Source: Anastatus disparis (Eukaryota > Arthropoda > Insecta > Hymenoptera > Eupelmidae). Taken from it: a stretch of DNA of 64,000 nucleotides. The stretch covers positions 12,046,001 to 12,110,000 of the forward strand of contig JAFFSR010000220.1 in the NCBI GenBank assembly GCA_017163975.1, in the 5' to 3' direction. The stretch's first letter is position 1. Every line of letters starts with the position of its first letter. The position numbers and the translations under genes are program-made. Positions 48,022 to 59,860 of this stretch are shown here, piece by piece. The notes beneath the pieces are model-generated. The model worked only from the letters and a program-made list of their open reading frames with translations. It did no database searches and was not told where the DNA came from.

Positions 48022-49110
48022 TACACTGAGAAAAATATTTCTGATGCTGTTTTCGCTGGTCGTGTGTAAGTGTAATATTATATAATTAAATTAATTAAAA
48101 ATCAATATCCAAATTATATGCAGCAATAATAAATATATTGGCATAATATTTCTTTACTATAAAAAAGTAATTTTGCATCGAAACAAAATAAATATCTTTA
48201 TTCATTGAAGAATTATATTTCTCCTTCAGACTAAATTTAGATCACGCATCAGTTCTATTTTTAGAATTAGTCTAATGTCTAAAAAAAGAAGGAAACGAAC
48301 TACCCTTGAATGAAAAAAATTTACCATTGAGTTTTCCAAAAGTGATTTCTCACTTCCTGAATTCCAGAAAGAATGTATTAATTTTAGGGATTTTCAAGAT
48401 TTTTTAAATAGCTTCTTTTATTAGTTCTGAGCTTGACTGTAAAATATTTGAACATTTCAATGTCAATGACCCAAAGGAGCGACATTGAAGTTTAGAATAA
48501 ATAAATTTGCAATTATAGTAATAAGTTGATATTCCAGCTTTTAATATCATTTAGCTATAAAAAATTAATTTTCGTTAAATAAACAAATTAAATTTATTAT
48601 TTCTCAAGACGCCTATTACTCGATCCTCATAATAAATTAGTTAATATTTAGTTGGTGACACTCGCAATCAACCTATAGTACTAAATAATGTTCTTATATT
48701 TTATTATTAAATTATGTTCCGTTATTAGATCATTTTTGTATAACTTCCTTTTCATTTACGAAACTTAAAATTTCAGAGAACGTCGAGTTTACGATACAAC
48801 GTTCAAACAAAACCATAAGTGTCAGTTTACTTGGGGTGCTTGTGTATACGCGTAAGTCTATTCTTAGGTTTTACGGGAAAGCAAGTGGCTGCATAAAAGC
48901 GTTTATTGTATCGGTTTCGAAGTGCAAACCATACCAGTTGACGATCTCTATCTTGGATGTCACAAAAGAGTAAATGTTCTTTACAGTCCTTTTAATTGCA
49001 TCAAACAACTTATTGGATTCATTACAAATTGTTTGTTGTCTTATTCTTTTGAATTTAATGGCAAAAGAGACAAGAGGTTCAATGATATTAATTTGGAGTT
49101 CAAGCATTAA
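48022..49110 (+). CDS. three-exon gene or gene remnant, Pipsqueak-like start
   Basis: Exon A ends 48065 at T/GTAAGT; its 5' limit is unclear (the frame is open from 48001, and possible acceptors end at 48017 or 48021). Exon B is 48777-48851, between AAATTTCAG and GTAAGT. Exon C is 48987-49110, after TTCTTTACAG, to a TAA at 49108. Phases agree at both junctions (2 then 1 base; 2 then 1 base), giving introns of 711 and 135 bases. Exon A encodes KYTEKNISDAVFAGRV. Its Y-T-E-x-x-I-x-x-A-V pattern resembles helix 1 of Pipsqueak HTH domains, and exon B's RRVYDTTFKQN could be a degenerate helix 2. Exons B and C then hold CQFTWGACVYA, PFNCIKQLIGF and a charged tail. No start codon in frame lies in exon A, so an earlier exon is missing. 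It could be a domesticated or decayed transposon-type gene. Confidence 0.4.
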
Positions 49111-50067
49111 AAATTGAATCAGAAACGTTAACCTTATTATGCAAGTGTTACTTATTAATATTTAATAATATTTACAGTTAGTATTACCTTAAAAAATCCA
49201 AATTTAAATTTTTAAATCTAAAAGTATCTATTGAGCTATAATTTGTTTTTAGTGTTTATTAGACATTACAAAAATTTTCGTACTTGCACAAATAATGTAA
49301 TTTCTAAAATTTTTGTAAAAAAAGGGACCTAATTGAAGTAAATAATTTTATAAAAAGTTTTTATTATTTTATGTTTATTTTCAGTTTATATTTGTATTTT
49401 TACTATTGTATTACATAAAAATTAAACTAAAATAAAAATACAAACATAACATTTTTTTATTGTTATTAATAATTTTGTCTCGTATTTAACTTTATTCTAT
49501 TTATCTTTTCAATAAAAAATTTTTAAATTAGATTTACAAAAACAACGTTTATTCAGCAATTTGTTAAAGTTACAAGAACTTACATAACGAACGAGAACTT
49601 ATAATCTAATAAAAATAATATCATAGAAAAATGAGTTAGCTTGTTAATCATTTTAAAAATTATTTAACGTTTATCACTAATGATAATATTAGCTTACATC
49701 AAATGAGGTAACTAATATTTTTAAAGAAATTATTTTGAATTTTTAAAAATTCAATCCCTTTTTGTGTTGTCAATACAATTTTTTAACAACGTTATAACGT
49801 TATAATCTCTTTTGTAACCATCTCAATTGTCAGGTAAAATGAATAGGCGTAGCAGTAAATTTTAGTAGATCTATTGTACTAAAATCGGCTTTATTTTGCT
49901 ATATTTATGAAATCCCAAAATCCGATATTTTAGCATTAATGTCATTCTCAAAAACTGTTAAAACGATGTTATCTACGATAAAAACACTTTTCACGGTGAT
50001 ATCTATTATCTTCGAGTGGCAATTTGAAAATCATGTAAATATTGTTGTTTCTTTTTCGTGAAAAAAA
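49111..50067. other. AT-rich non-coding stretch
   Basis: Nothing supportable. No canonical AATAAA follows closely after the stop of the preceding gene. Confidence 0.45.
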
Positions 50068-50249
50068 AACAGTCAGTAGAGCGATAGATTCGTAATTTCG
50101 AGGTCCCGAGTTCGAATCCCACTCTTGGCCAATTGATACACCAATGTACGTTACATGTGCTTTGTACACAAACACACTGAAACGACCTCCGTCACTAATT
50201 AGCATCGCAGCGATAGCATAAATATAGTGATGTTAAATAAAAAAAAAAG
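50068..50249 (+). mobile_element. tRNA-derived SINE, copy 6 (5'-truncated)
   Basis: Plus-strand copy that begins within the tRNA-like head (CAGTCAGTAGAGCGATAG), so part of the A box is missing. The B-box-like GAGTTCGAATCC, body and GTTAAATAAAA tail are intact. Confidence 0.85.
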
Positions 50250-51362
50250 ATTATCATTTATTATTCTTTACTCCCTAATTTGAAATATTTTTGTGTTATA
50301 ATTTTATTATACTTAAAAAATTTTTTTCTACAATAATCATTAATGTATAAATATATTTAAAATTATATATAAATAATCAAAAGCACAAAAAAAATATAAA
50401 TATTATTTATAAATTTTTAAAAGATCTGAAGCTCAAAGAGTTGGTGTAATATATTTTTTCGTAGGAAACAATTGTAACTCAAATATGGATGTGATTTTTT
50501 CAATTTGAGTTGTTTAGAAATATTGCAATACAACATTTTTCGAACTGACCAGAGCCATAGATCAAACTTATAAATCCTGTTATTATGTGTTGTACAAGAA
50601 GAGTACACACACCACCGATTTTGTTTAAAATTTTAGAAAACAAGTTTTATAATAAAAAGAAAATGAATTTTGCATTTCGGCGTTTTATCAAATGAGTCTC
50701 AAATGCTCATGTGCAGCTAAAAACATTAATATTTTTATTATTTTCAAAATATCTATTATTTACATATACATAGATATACATAGATAGCTATCTACGCTAA
50801 AGAAGCTCCTATCTCAAAATTCATATCAAAAAGATCCTACCAGAATTCAATCCAAAAAGATCCTATCTCAAAATTTAATTAAATAAGATCCTATTTTACG
50901 AAAATTAAATTAATTTTGTAATGGCCTTTAGCTTATTTCGATTATTTAATAAGCAATAATATGGGTAGTTTGCAATTATGAATAAATAAATTTCATTATT
51001 AGCGAATAAGAATATTATAAATAATGTTCAAAAATAAAATTATGGAAACAGAATACGATGTTGCATTTACAAAATTAATTTTATCCTTGTGAAATAGGAT
51101 TTTTCGAAATGAATTTTAAGATAAAAACTCTTTCGGTTTAGTCACAATATAATATTAATGTTTTATTATACCTGTTTTATTTTAATATATAAAATCAATT
51201 CCCAGAATTTTAAGAGACTTCCCAGAGTATATACTTATTAATTCCAATTTTATGAATTTCGCATCAAATATCAACATAAAATGAGTCAAATTATAAATCA
51301 TACATAATACAAAATATATACTCATAATAATAACAGGAAAAAAATATAATTTTTATTTTAAA
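50250..51362. other. AT-rich stretch with a short local repeat
   Basis: Near 50800-50895 the words GATCCTAT/ATCCTACC and CTATCTCAAAATT recur three to four times about 30 bases apart. Otherwise AT-rich spacer without a gene. Confidence 0.5.
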
Positions 51363-51364
51363 TA

Positions 51365-51467
51365 CGCCCTGGTAGAAAATTTGTCTAGTTTTATCGAGGC
51401 CTCGATTATTTAACATACAAAACTAGACAGATCTAGACAGATCTAGAGTAAATTTCTACCAGGGCGG
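51365..51467. mobile_element. short TIR element, same family as 30.9 kb
   Basis: CGCCCTGGTAGAAAATTT on the left matches the inverse of AAATTTCTACCAGGGCGG on the right, with TA flanking both ends. The interior holds a 14-base palindrome ATCGAGGCCTCGAT and an 11-base direct repeat (CTAGACAGATC twice). At about 103 bases it is a miniature derivative, sharing its terminal CCCTGGTAGAAA with the 690-bp element. Confidence 0.7.
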
Positions 51468-51759
51468 TATAGGATAAAAAAAAACTTATTTTTTTTAATT
51501 CATTAAAATGCTTTGTTTATATATTTAAATGTGCTATTTAAACAACATCGAAAAGAAATGAAAACCTTGAAAATAAACATTAAAATAATAAATAATAATA
51601 TGAAAATATAATTCAATAATAATGCATTAAATAACGTGAATTGTCAATAAATCTTCTTTTTTTCCTTATTTAACGCTGCTCTGTTGACAGAAAAATAATA
51701 ATTCATTTTATTTAGAAATTTAATGCTCGATGCGCGTACGTAATATTCTCTCGCAATAA
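51468..51759. other. AT-rich non-coding stretch
   Basis: Nothing supportable. Confidence 0.5.
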
Positions 51760-52270
51760 AAGAAAATACATCAACATAATATTGTCAAAGAAGACATCAA
51801 CCGAGTGTATAAGGGACGTTTAAGGTTTCTGTTACTCGAAATCGATTGTAAACGGAGAAAACAACTATAATACAGTGATGCATAACATGAAAATAAAAAA
51901 ATAACAACAACACAATGACAAACAAAATAAAAAAAACGAGCAGATATCCACGTTAAAACAGCTAGCTTGTTACTATTCTTTCTTGTATGTCCGGAAGAAG
52001 AATTGCTCGTATAACTCGTATGTGTGCTAGTACGGAGAGTGGCTGAAAAACAAGAAGGTAGGAAACTAGACGTCTCGAAATAAAAACATACAAGAGTTTG
52101 CTATATACTACTGGGTATACATTTCGTCGGATGTACATATACAGGTGTGCGGTTGCTAAAAGGAATGTTAAAAAAAACAGAAAAAACAAAAAAAAAAAGG
52201 AGAAAAATGTAGGAGAGTCGGACGTGGGCTTTTGTTGATTCTACGTTATAAGCGACAATGATAATATAGC
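51760..52270. other. mixed island, purine-rich at its 3' end
   Basis: Less AT-rich than its flanks, with CpG words (CTCGTATAACTCG, TACGGAGAG) and an A/G-rich end (52165-52215). A hydrophobic minus-strand frame (51962-52189) results from the purine bias; I do not call it. Confidence 0.4.
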
Positions 52271-52969
52271 TTTGCGAGTTAAAGTAATCCGAGTATAAAG
52301 GAATACTTGATTTTTAAAAAAATGATAAAAAGTAATTACTAAATTGTCTTTAGTAAATATGAAAGATATAATTTTAGTCTTCGTTTTCAGGTATATTATA
52401 ATAATTAAAAATAATAATCGAAATAATTGTATTTAATTATTCAATAAATTTCAATGTTAATAAAATAAGTATTAAAAAAAATACTTAAAGGGGAAGTCCC
52501 ACGAACACGTATCAAAAAAGGGAATGGAGAGGAATGTACAAAACTGTTATTAATGCTTATATTTAGTAAAAATATGAAAACTAAAAACAGAATTAATACG
52601 GAGAAATAAAAGGGAATATAAGAAAATAAACAATAATTGCAAAAATAAGTAGAAAAATCAAGATTTCGTCAGGCGTTTGAAAAAAAGAATAAAATAATTA
52701 AATTTTATATTGATTTTTTCCAATCTGGACTTAATCAATTTAGTTCTAATTTTGTATATCTTCATAAATTTTTTGATTATTATCAGATAAAAACTGCTAT
52801 ACCAATATTTTACAAATTACTATGTAGGAATCCTCCTTTATGAGATTAAAACTAAACTCAAATTGATTTTAAAAAAGTTTAAGTGATATAAAAAAAATGA
52901 AACAAAACAACGTATTGATCATACTGTTAAAAGTTTTTTCTCACATCTTTACTCTGAAGTACAAACAAT
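52271..52969. other. AT-rich non-coding stretch
   Basis: Nothing supportable. Confidence 0.5.
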
Positions 52970-53880
52970 GGAAACGTTAAAAAAAAAGAAAATTTAATCT
53001 GTTCCCTTCTCACTAATCCAACACAATAAAAAACGTCTTCACTGGTCTATATAGAGAGAGCATCAAGAGAGCTCAACATTCCTCAACATCCTTCTCTCTC
53101 TCTCTCTCTTTTCCTCTAAAAGAGTATAAGCATGAAGAATCGAAAAGAAAAACGAGAGTATATGTAAGTAAAGGAGAGGGTAAATGTTCCCAGGCAACGC
53201 TGGTATGACACCCACGCTCTACTTGTCTGCTGGCCTTGGCGACGAATCGATATCGTTTTACCAGAGAATATATATATATACACACACAGTATGTATCTCG
53301 AGGATTTGTAGTAAAAAAAGTCTTTCCTTTTTTTTCTAACACAAGAGGTGAAAGAAGAAACACTAGAAAGATTCTATTTATTGGCCGATTAAACGTTGAA
53401 GAACAAACGAAGAATAGTGTCACGTTAAGCTTTCCAAGCGATCGTAAACAGTCTAATTTTTGTTATGGCGGAGGGATGGAAAAAAAAGAAAAAAAAATGA
53501 GATTAGAAACAAAGATACTTTAAGAGAGAGAAAGGAGAAAAAAAATTTCACGAATAACTCGCAAACGTTTTTACGAGGGACTATACTACTTTTCTTATAT
53601 CGTGATGAGAAATTAAAGAGGTTGATTTGTTTGATTAATGTTGGCGAATGATAAGTCTGTTGGCTGTTACGAATTATGTCGACGTGGCGAAAATTTGTTC
53701 GTTCGATTATTTGTTACACTTCTGGCCCCTCTTATCAAGAGGAAATTAATAGTGGCACGGTTACGATAGATTTTTTTTTCAAGGGTATCGTAACGTGAAA
53801 ATCCGATGATGAGCTAATAACGAACAGCGTGTCAATAAAAATTGGAATAAACGAAACTTTTTTTTCAATAACTAGGTAGG
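52970..53880. other. GA/CT island with GC-richer core
   Basis: A CT array (53091-53111), GA-rich stretches (53130-53180, 53470-53550) and a GC-richer core at 53190-53260 lie side by side. A TATATATATA tract with a CA run sits at 53270-53290. Overlapping frames on both strands (minus 53073-53423, plus 53236-53523) have no recognisable domain. Confidence 0.4.
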
Positions 53881-54169
53881 AAAAAAGATGTATACTTTTT
53901 TACTTTTATAATCGAAAAGTAAAAATATTAATTGAATGTCAGTGACTTTATATTAGCAATGCTGCTACAAAAATAAGAGTCAAAAGAAATTTCTGATGAA
54001 AAATTAAATCTACAGCTAAGTAGATCGATTTATAAGAATAACGTTTCTTTTACTCTTCTATCATGCAATTATTTATATGCAGTAATTAATATGTTATTGA
54101 CACTTCCTGGCTGCAAAGATCCATCTCATGAGTTCGTTCCTATCAAATTGTGTCCATTCCTAAAAGTTC
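53881..54169. other. AT-rich non-coding stretch
   Basis: Nothing supportable. Confidence 0.5.
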
Positions 54170-54960
54170 TATCTAAAGTTAGTTTCAATATGATCTATCA
54201 CATAGGATCGCTTTGGTAAGGTTCTATATCGAAGCACCGTTTTGGTAAGCTTCAATATTGAAACATAGTTTCTTATAGTTTCAACTCAATTTTTATTATC
54301 TTATGATTGTCATATGGTTCTATGTAAGCAAAATAAATTAATAAACTCTTGAAAGAAACTCAATTTCATAGATTTTTACCATACATACTTAGATATATTA
54401 TCAACATAAAATAGCAGTTACAGCGTACAGAAATATTATTTTTTTACAAAGTTACAGCATGATAAAAATCACACCTGGATTGTCTTTTTGAAACATTAAT
54501 TAATAGTAAAAGCTAAAATTCGATCAAACCTCTATCACTTTGTAACTTTAGAAACAAATAATATTTTGGTAAACCATAATTGAAAGTTTTAATCTTCTAG
54601 CTATTGATGTTCAAGAGCTACGAACGTTTGAAAATTAGTCTGGTTTTTTCCATATTTTGACATCTGAAAACTTATTATTATATTATAAGTTGAGTATATA
54701 TACATATGTGTGTGCGTGCGAGCGTGTGTGTGTGTGTGCGCGCGCGCGTGTGTGTGTGTGTCTGCATACGTGCGTGCGCGGGCTCATGTGTATATGTAAA
54801 GAAGACAACCACGATACAACCAAAGAGAAAAGTTAGTTCAAGACTAAACGAAGTGCTGGTCTAAGATAGACTCTTACCAAAACGATATTTTGAAATAGAA
54901 CTTTGCCAAAATAATACTGATAAAGTCTTACTGAAATTAACTTTGAATACAAATCTACAA
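54170..54960. mobile_element. composite old inverted-repeat element
   Basis: Arms at about 54170-54265 and 54870-54960 are diverged inverse copies, sharing AAAGTTA-TTTCA, GGTTCTAT-TC / AGTTCTATTTC and GTTTTGGTAAG. Within the left arm a 29-base unit with TTTGGTAAG occurs twice. Between the arms, 54440-54690 matches about half of the foldback element at 60.2 kb (ACATTAATTAATA, CGTTTGAAAA, ACATCTGAAAACTTAT). A GT/GC array fills the rest. It looks like one old element carrying a piece of another. Confidence 0.5.
54703..54796 (+). repeat. alternating GT/GC/CA microsatellite (Z-DNA-prone)
   Basis: An almost unbroken purine-pyrimidine alternation includes (GT)n, GCGCGCGCG and further GT and GCGTGCGCG words. 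Such sequences readily adopt the left-handed Z form under supercoiling. It is unusual here because the window is otherwise very poor in CpG. Confidence 0.75.
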
Positions 54961-55612
54961 AAACACCGCTGAAATATCAAACTATAAAAATAGTACTCGT
55001 GATCTTTAAAGTTTAAAGTATTACTTTGATTAGATAACTTAATACTATTCTTAATTTATATTACGCAAAACTAATTAATTTTGAAGTTATGCTTTAATTG
55101 TACAAGTTCAATATGACACCATCAGGTGGCACTAACTTTTTATTTGAGCAGAGTGCTATGATAATGTAAAATATGATCTAGTAACCAGAAAATATTATGA
55201 AAATAATAAATCATCCATAAACTTAAATTTAATTAAAAATATAATTACAAATGTAAATAAATTGTTTGGCATTGGATTTATTTCTTTATTCCTTACTCTC
55301 GCACAAGAAAACTTAAAAAAATCTTTTGGAATTTTTATTTCACATTCATTATGTTTAATAACTCATACAGCTATTAATTAGCAAATATAGCAAATTTAGT
55401 TAATCAATGAATTAAAAAGAATAAAATAAATATGATTATATCTATTACGCGAATAATCAGTTTATCCAAGGTTCTATTTCAATAAATTGCGTTAAAGTTA
55501 ATTTAATCAAAAGCAGTACTATCAGTACTGAACGTTAAATGTGTATTTAACCAAATCAGTTACGTTCCTCTGCAACATTTTCCACCAATTTTGTTAATTT
55601 AGTTCTAATACA

Positions 55613-55616
<4 letters not shown>
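54961..55616. other. AT-rich non-coding stretch
   Basis: Nothing supportable. Confidence 0.5.

Positions 55617-55663
<47 letters not shown>
55617..55663. repeat. (AT)n microsatellite, about 47 bases
   Basis: Pure AT dinucleotide array, the longest of the several in the window; it can extrude as a cruciform. Confidence 0.95.
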
Positions 55664-55665
<2 letters not shown>

Positions 55666-56744
55666 TACTTTAGTGATGTGCATTAATAAATTTATCTAAA
55701 TAACTTCTCAATTAGATTTGATACAAAATTTATAATAACATTTAAGCCAAATATTTGATTTAACATCGCATTAAGCATTACTCGTCAAAATATTCTGTCT
55801 AATAAAAAATCTTGATTCTCTGTACCAATAGCCCGGGGTCATGTAAGAGATTGCAAAATTTTCGACAACCTGTTTGGTACCTAGAAAATCAAATGAAATA
55901 ACAACGCTTGTCAATATTACATGTGACCTCTAAGTATCTAAACTTGGTCTACAATCAATATCAATTTCCTCTGAAAAGTCGATTAAACTTGTGACACTTT
56001 ATTGTTATCTTTTCTGGCCTTACTATCGGTTTAACGGTCAATTTTAAAAATATAATAAAATTTTCCTGTCGAGTAGCTTATATATTTTTCACGAAAGATT
56101 TTTTAAATTGTACAGGCAAGTTAGTTTCTTTGATATTGCTAAGCTATGACAGTTGTCTCTTCAATGCTCAATATTTTTCATGCAATTCTATTTCTGACTT
56201 TTATAACTTTAGTTACGTCGATATTTAAGTTATTGAAGTAGGCGTTTTTATTTTTAGAAATTAAATTTCTGTAGCGGAACGGTGAATGTAATTTTAGATT
56301 TCTTTAATGCCAAACAAAAAATAAAACATTATGATACAAAGAAAGGTTTGAAAGAACAGAAATAATGTTCATAAATTTTATTTTTCAAAATTTATGAAAA
56401 ACCTCTGAAAGGTTGTAAAAAAAATAATTGAAAAAAAATTTTTTTCGTTAGTCATCATCAAGTATGATTTATATAAAAGTAGTATTTTATTTAATGATAA
56501 ACAAGTTTTGAATCTTTGGGAAATTTTTACAAATATTAAAAAAGGCTAAAAAATTTAGGAATTTGAGTATAAATTAAACAAATAAATACTTTTCTATTGT
56601 TATTTACTATTGTTAAAAATATTATAAAAATCAACAATAAAAGTTGAAAAAAAAATTTTTTTAATGGTTTTTTTTTAATTTAATGCCAAAATTTATGAAC
56701 AATGTATTTCAAATTTGAAACATTTAACAATAGCTTTCTTTTAT
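55664..56744. other. AT-rich non-coding stretch
   Basis: Nothing supportable. Confidence 0.5.
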
Positions 56745-57335
56745 ATAACACAATCTTCATCTTTCTTTATCTTTTTTCTGTCAGTTAACTCTTTCTTCTA
56801 AAACTCCTTTTTCTTTTTTTTTTTATCAATTTTTTCGTCATTCTTTTTCTTCACAGTATTTGCATCTGTCTCTTTTTCTCTTTGGCTTATACTCATACGC
56901 TTTGGCAATTGAAAAAGTATACTGGGGATGGAAGAGGGATAAAGGGGGAGAGAAATGTCTATGCTAAAGGTTTGCTCACAGGACCGGCAATAATACAGCC
57001 AGAGAGAGCCTCTGCCAACATTATGTAACGACGTAAACGCGACGAGGTGTAAAGAGATTTTTTCCGCCCTGTCTACGCTTTAGTATTTATATCTTCTTTC
57101 TTTTTTTTCACTCTTTTTTTTTCTTCTTTTTTTCTCGTATGTTATTTGTTCTTTTTTTTTTTAACTTTTACGTACGTACGTGCGTTCATACATGTCTTTT
57201 CCTATCCTTAGAGTATTTATAATCTTTTCTTTTTTCATTGCTTTTTTTCTTTTTTTAATGTCTTTTATTGTTCGCTACGTGCTTCGTTTGTAACTTTTAA
57301 AATAGCACGCCCATTCATTTTTTCTCATCGACTTA
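56745..57335. other. CT-rich island
   Basis: Strong plus-strand pyrimidine bias (56760-56890, 57080-57280) around a GC-richer core (56920-57070) with GACGTAAACGCGACGAGG. CGTACGTACGTGCG lies at about 57171-57184. No supported gene. Confidence 0.45.
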
Positions 57336-58129
57336 AAATTTCTATTTTTAATTAATCTATTAGAGTATGGCAGTAACGTCTATTGATAAATAATTTGCTT
57401 TAAATAAAGCATAATTATACTACATTTTTATAAAATTCATTTTAAAGATTCCAGATTTTTTAATAATTGTGTTGAAGATTTATCATGGGTAATAAAGTAT
57501 TTTACAATTAATAAATTAAATTATGTTTTAATTAAATACAACGTGCGTTTGTCATTTTAGTGCCTTTGATCAATTTAAAACAGATTTCAACTTTCTTCTG
57601 ATTTTTTTTAAATTTATTGTAATTGTTTTATTTTTAAATTTCATTATGCACTTCTTTATACTTTATGTGCTTAATAAAAAACAATAAGCAATTATTGATA
57701 AAAAGTTTGAAATTACGTTCGAAATAAATCCACTGTATATTTTAAATAATGATGAAGCAAATGATAATAATTAATGAAAAGATGTATCTTAATTAATTTA
57801 AAAAAAAGAAATAAAATAACGAAAGAAAATCTAAAAGTAGATTCACTGCAAAATATAAATACCGCGTATATGAATGATAAAAGATTCCCTTAATTTGATT
57901 TGTTACCAAGGATAAATATACACATCTCAGTTAAATTTTTATGATTTTGTCAAAATAAAACAAGTGATTAAGAGCTTAAAATGTATATATACATGTTATC
58001 CTTCTTTTTTTTTACTAAAAATTAATACATATTATAATTCATCTTAATTTTTATGACATTTTAGATTATGAACTTCATCATTTTACACATTTTTAATACC
58101 ACTTTTAATAGACGTTAATTTTTTCAATT
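57336..58129. other. AT-rich non-coding stretch
   Basis: Nothing supportable. Confidence 0.5.
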
Positions 58130-58440
58130 TAAAAATAAAAATCCTCTGACGCGTAAAGCCATTTTCTCCTTTTTTTCTGTCTCTCTTTTCTTTGATAATT
58201 TCTTTGCCCACTACAAAGCGTATTAACGTGGGTGCGTGAACACAACCCTTTATACCACACGACACCTACGTACATACGTATATAAACATATTACATGTAT
58301 ACATATACATATGCTTACATTCATGTAAGTGTATGTGTGCATACGTACGCGTGTGTGAGTTTTAACATATAAGAAAGATTCATCTGGTAACCGCAGAGCA
58401 ACGATTTCTGTTGGGATCTAACATCTCGCGAAAATGTTTC

Positions 58441-58478
<38 letters not shown>

Positions 58479-58700
58479 GATCAAGCGAGATAGACTAGAA
58501 AGTGTGGTCTATGGGTTTTCGAATTTCCCAAGTGGCTAACCTACCGATCCTGAAACGACACAGTGCATCGCGCTCTACGCTAATCTTGCTCATTTCTCAT
58601 CGTATTTTATATATCCAGGTACTAGAGGGAAAGAGAAAGAAAAAGAGAAAGCTGGAGAGGGAGAGTCAGAGAAAATCAAGCTAACTGGACTCTGTGTGAC
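58130..58700. other. mixed island with TA array
   Basis: A CT-rich start, alternating ATAC/GTAT-type sequence (58265-58350), a TA array (58450-58472), a GC-richer segment (58480-58600) and a GA-rich end (58625-58680). Short frames here are not supported. Confidence 0.4.
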
Positions 58701-59590
58701 AGTTTTGATGCTGCATTGCAAAGGAATTGCCATTTACGAATGATTTACTATACAAGTTTATACGAGATTGCATAAATTGGATTATATATCTTTTACCTTT
58801 AAATGCAATAACTTTATTTCGGAAGATTGAAGCGATAGCTCATTTTATGAGTTTTATTAACGTTATTAAATTTTCCAATTATATTGAATTTTACTTACTT
58901 GGGATGCTAAAGCTTTTATTTCATCGAATTTCTTTCGTAATAACAATGTTTTTCTCATTTCTTATTAAATTTTTTATAAATTGGAAAAAAATATTGAAGA
59001 TGAAAAATATGATTGAATGGAGCTTTTCATTTAATTTTACAATAAAGCTTTTTTATAACTTTTTAAATTTATAATTGTGACTTTATAATTTTTCAAATAT
59101 TTTAACTACAAATTAAAGATTTTTTCACATAGCCGAAAATTGAAATTTTGAAGAAACAGTGGCATTATAATAGATTAAAAACAAATTTTATTGTATTATA
59201 ATTGTTATTGTAAATAATCAATATGGAATTTTAAATATCATTAACCTCTTTGTAATGTTTGTCTTTATATTGGACATCGATTAATTCATCATTTTAAAAT
59301 ATACTTGGAGCTTTATTTGTCTGTAAGGATTGTGATATGATTTTACTCGAATACGTAAAAATTGCCTAATTAATAAAAATTTGTTTTACTATGCATTGAT
59401 ATTTACTTTAAATTTTTTCAAACGAATAAAAAGGATACATCTTACGATTGACGAATTGGATTCTTTTGATAAGGTTTATTTCTATAATTAAGAATAAAGT
59501 GTAGATCGTTATTTCTAATTTAACAATTTTGCAATTTATGTAACCTAATGGCTTTAAATTTTCAAAAACAACAAGTTAAATCTGTCCTAA
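58701..59590. other. AT-rich stretch containing a 115-codon hydrophobic frame
   Basis: The frame 58727-59074 would encode a Phe/Ile/Leu/Lys-rich product starting at TTG (first ATG later). A frame this long is expected about once by chance in 64 kb of such DNA, and no splice, promoter or domain evidence supports it. Confidence 0.3.
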
Positions 59591-59860
59591 TGATTAACGG
59601 CAGAACAATGGGAACAGTTTACATGATCTGCATATACAAAAGATACGTAAATCACAGAAATTCTCAATGAAAATTCGACTCTCTCTCGAAAACCCTATAT
59701 CAACGTAATTTTCTATTTTTAATCCTCCCCGGCAATCCATTGCCGGACTCAATCGAAAACTGCCACGTCCACCGCGTATAACTGCACATTCCAATGTGTT
59801 GCGCATATATACACGTGCACCGCAATCATCATTTTGCATTTCTATCGGAATAATAAGTCA
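59591..59860. other. small GC-richer patch with a perfect hairpin
   Basis: CCGGCAATCCATTGCCGG (59729-59746) folds into a perfect 7-bp stem with a TCCA loop. The surrounding 250 bases are clearly less AT-rich and include ACGTGCACCGC. A minus-strand frame (59594-59839, 81 codons) with eight cysteines runs through it; I cannot link it to a family. Confidence 0.35.

Noticed and set aside
48044..48065. ATG at 48044 (MLFSLVV) as the start of the 48-kb gene
   Set aside because: Its frame ends in phase 1 at the GTAAGT donor, and joining it to the exon at 48777 or 48779 makes an immediate stop. The other frame joins cleanly.
53073..53423. 116-codon minus-strand frame
   Set aside because: It lies in a GA/CT island, overlaps a plus-strand frame and has no family resemblance.
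58727..59074. 115-codon plus-strand frame resembling a membrane protein
   Set aside because: Hydrophobicity is the default for T-rich codons. A frame of this length is expected about once by chance in the window, it starts at TTG, and no promoter or splice evidence exists.
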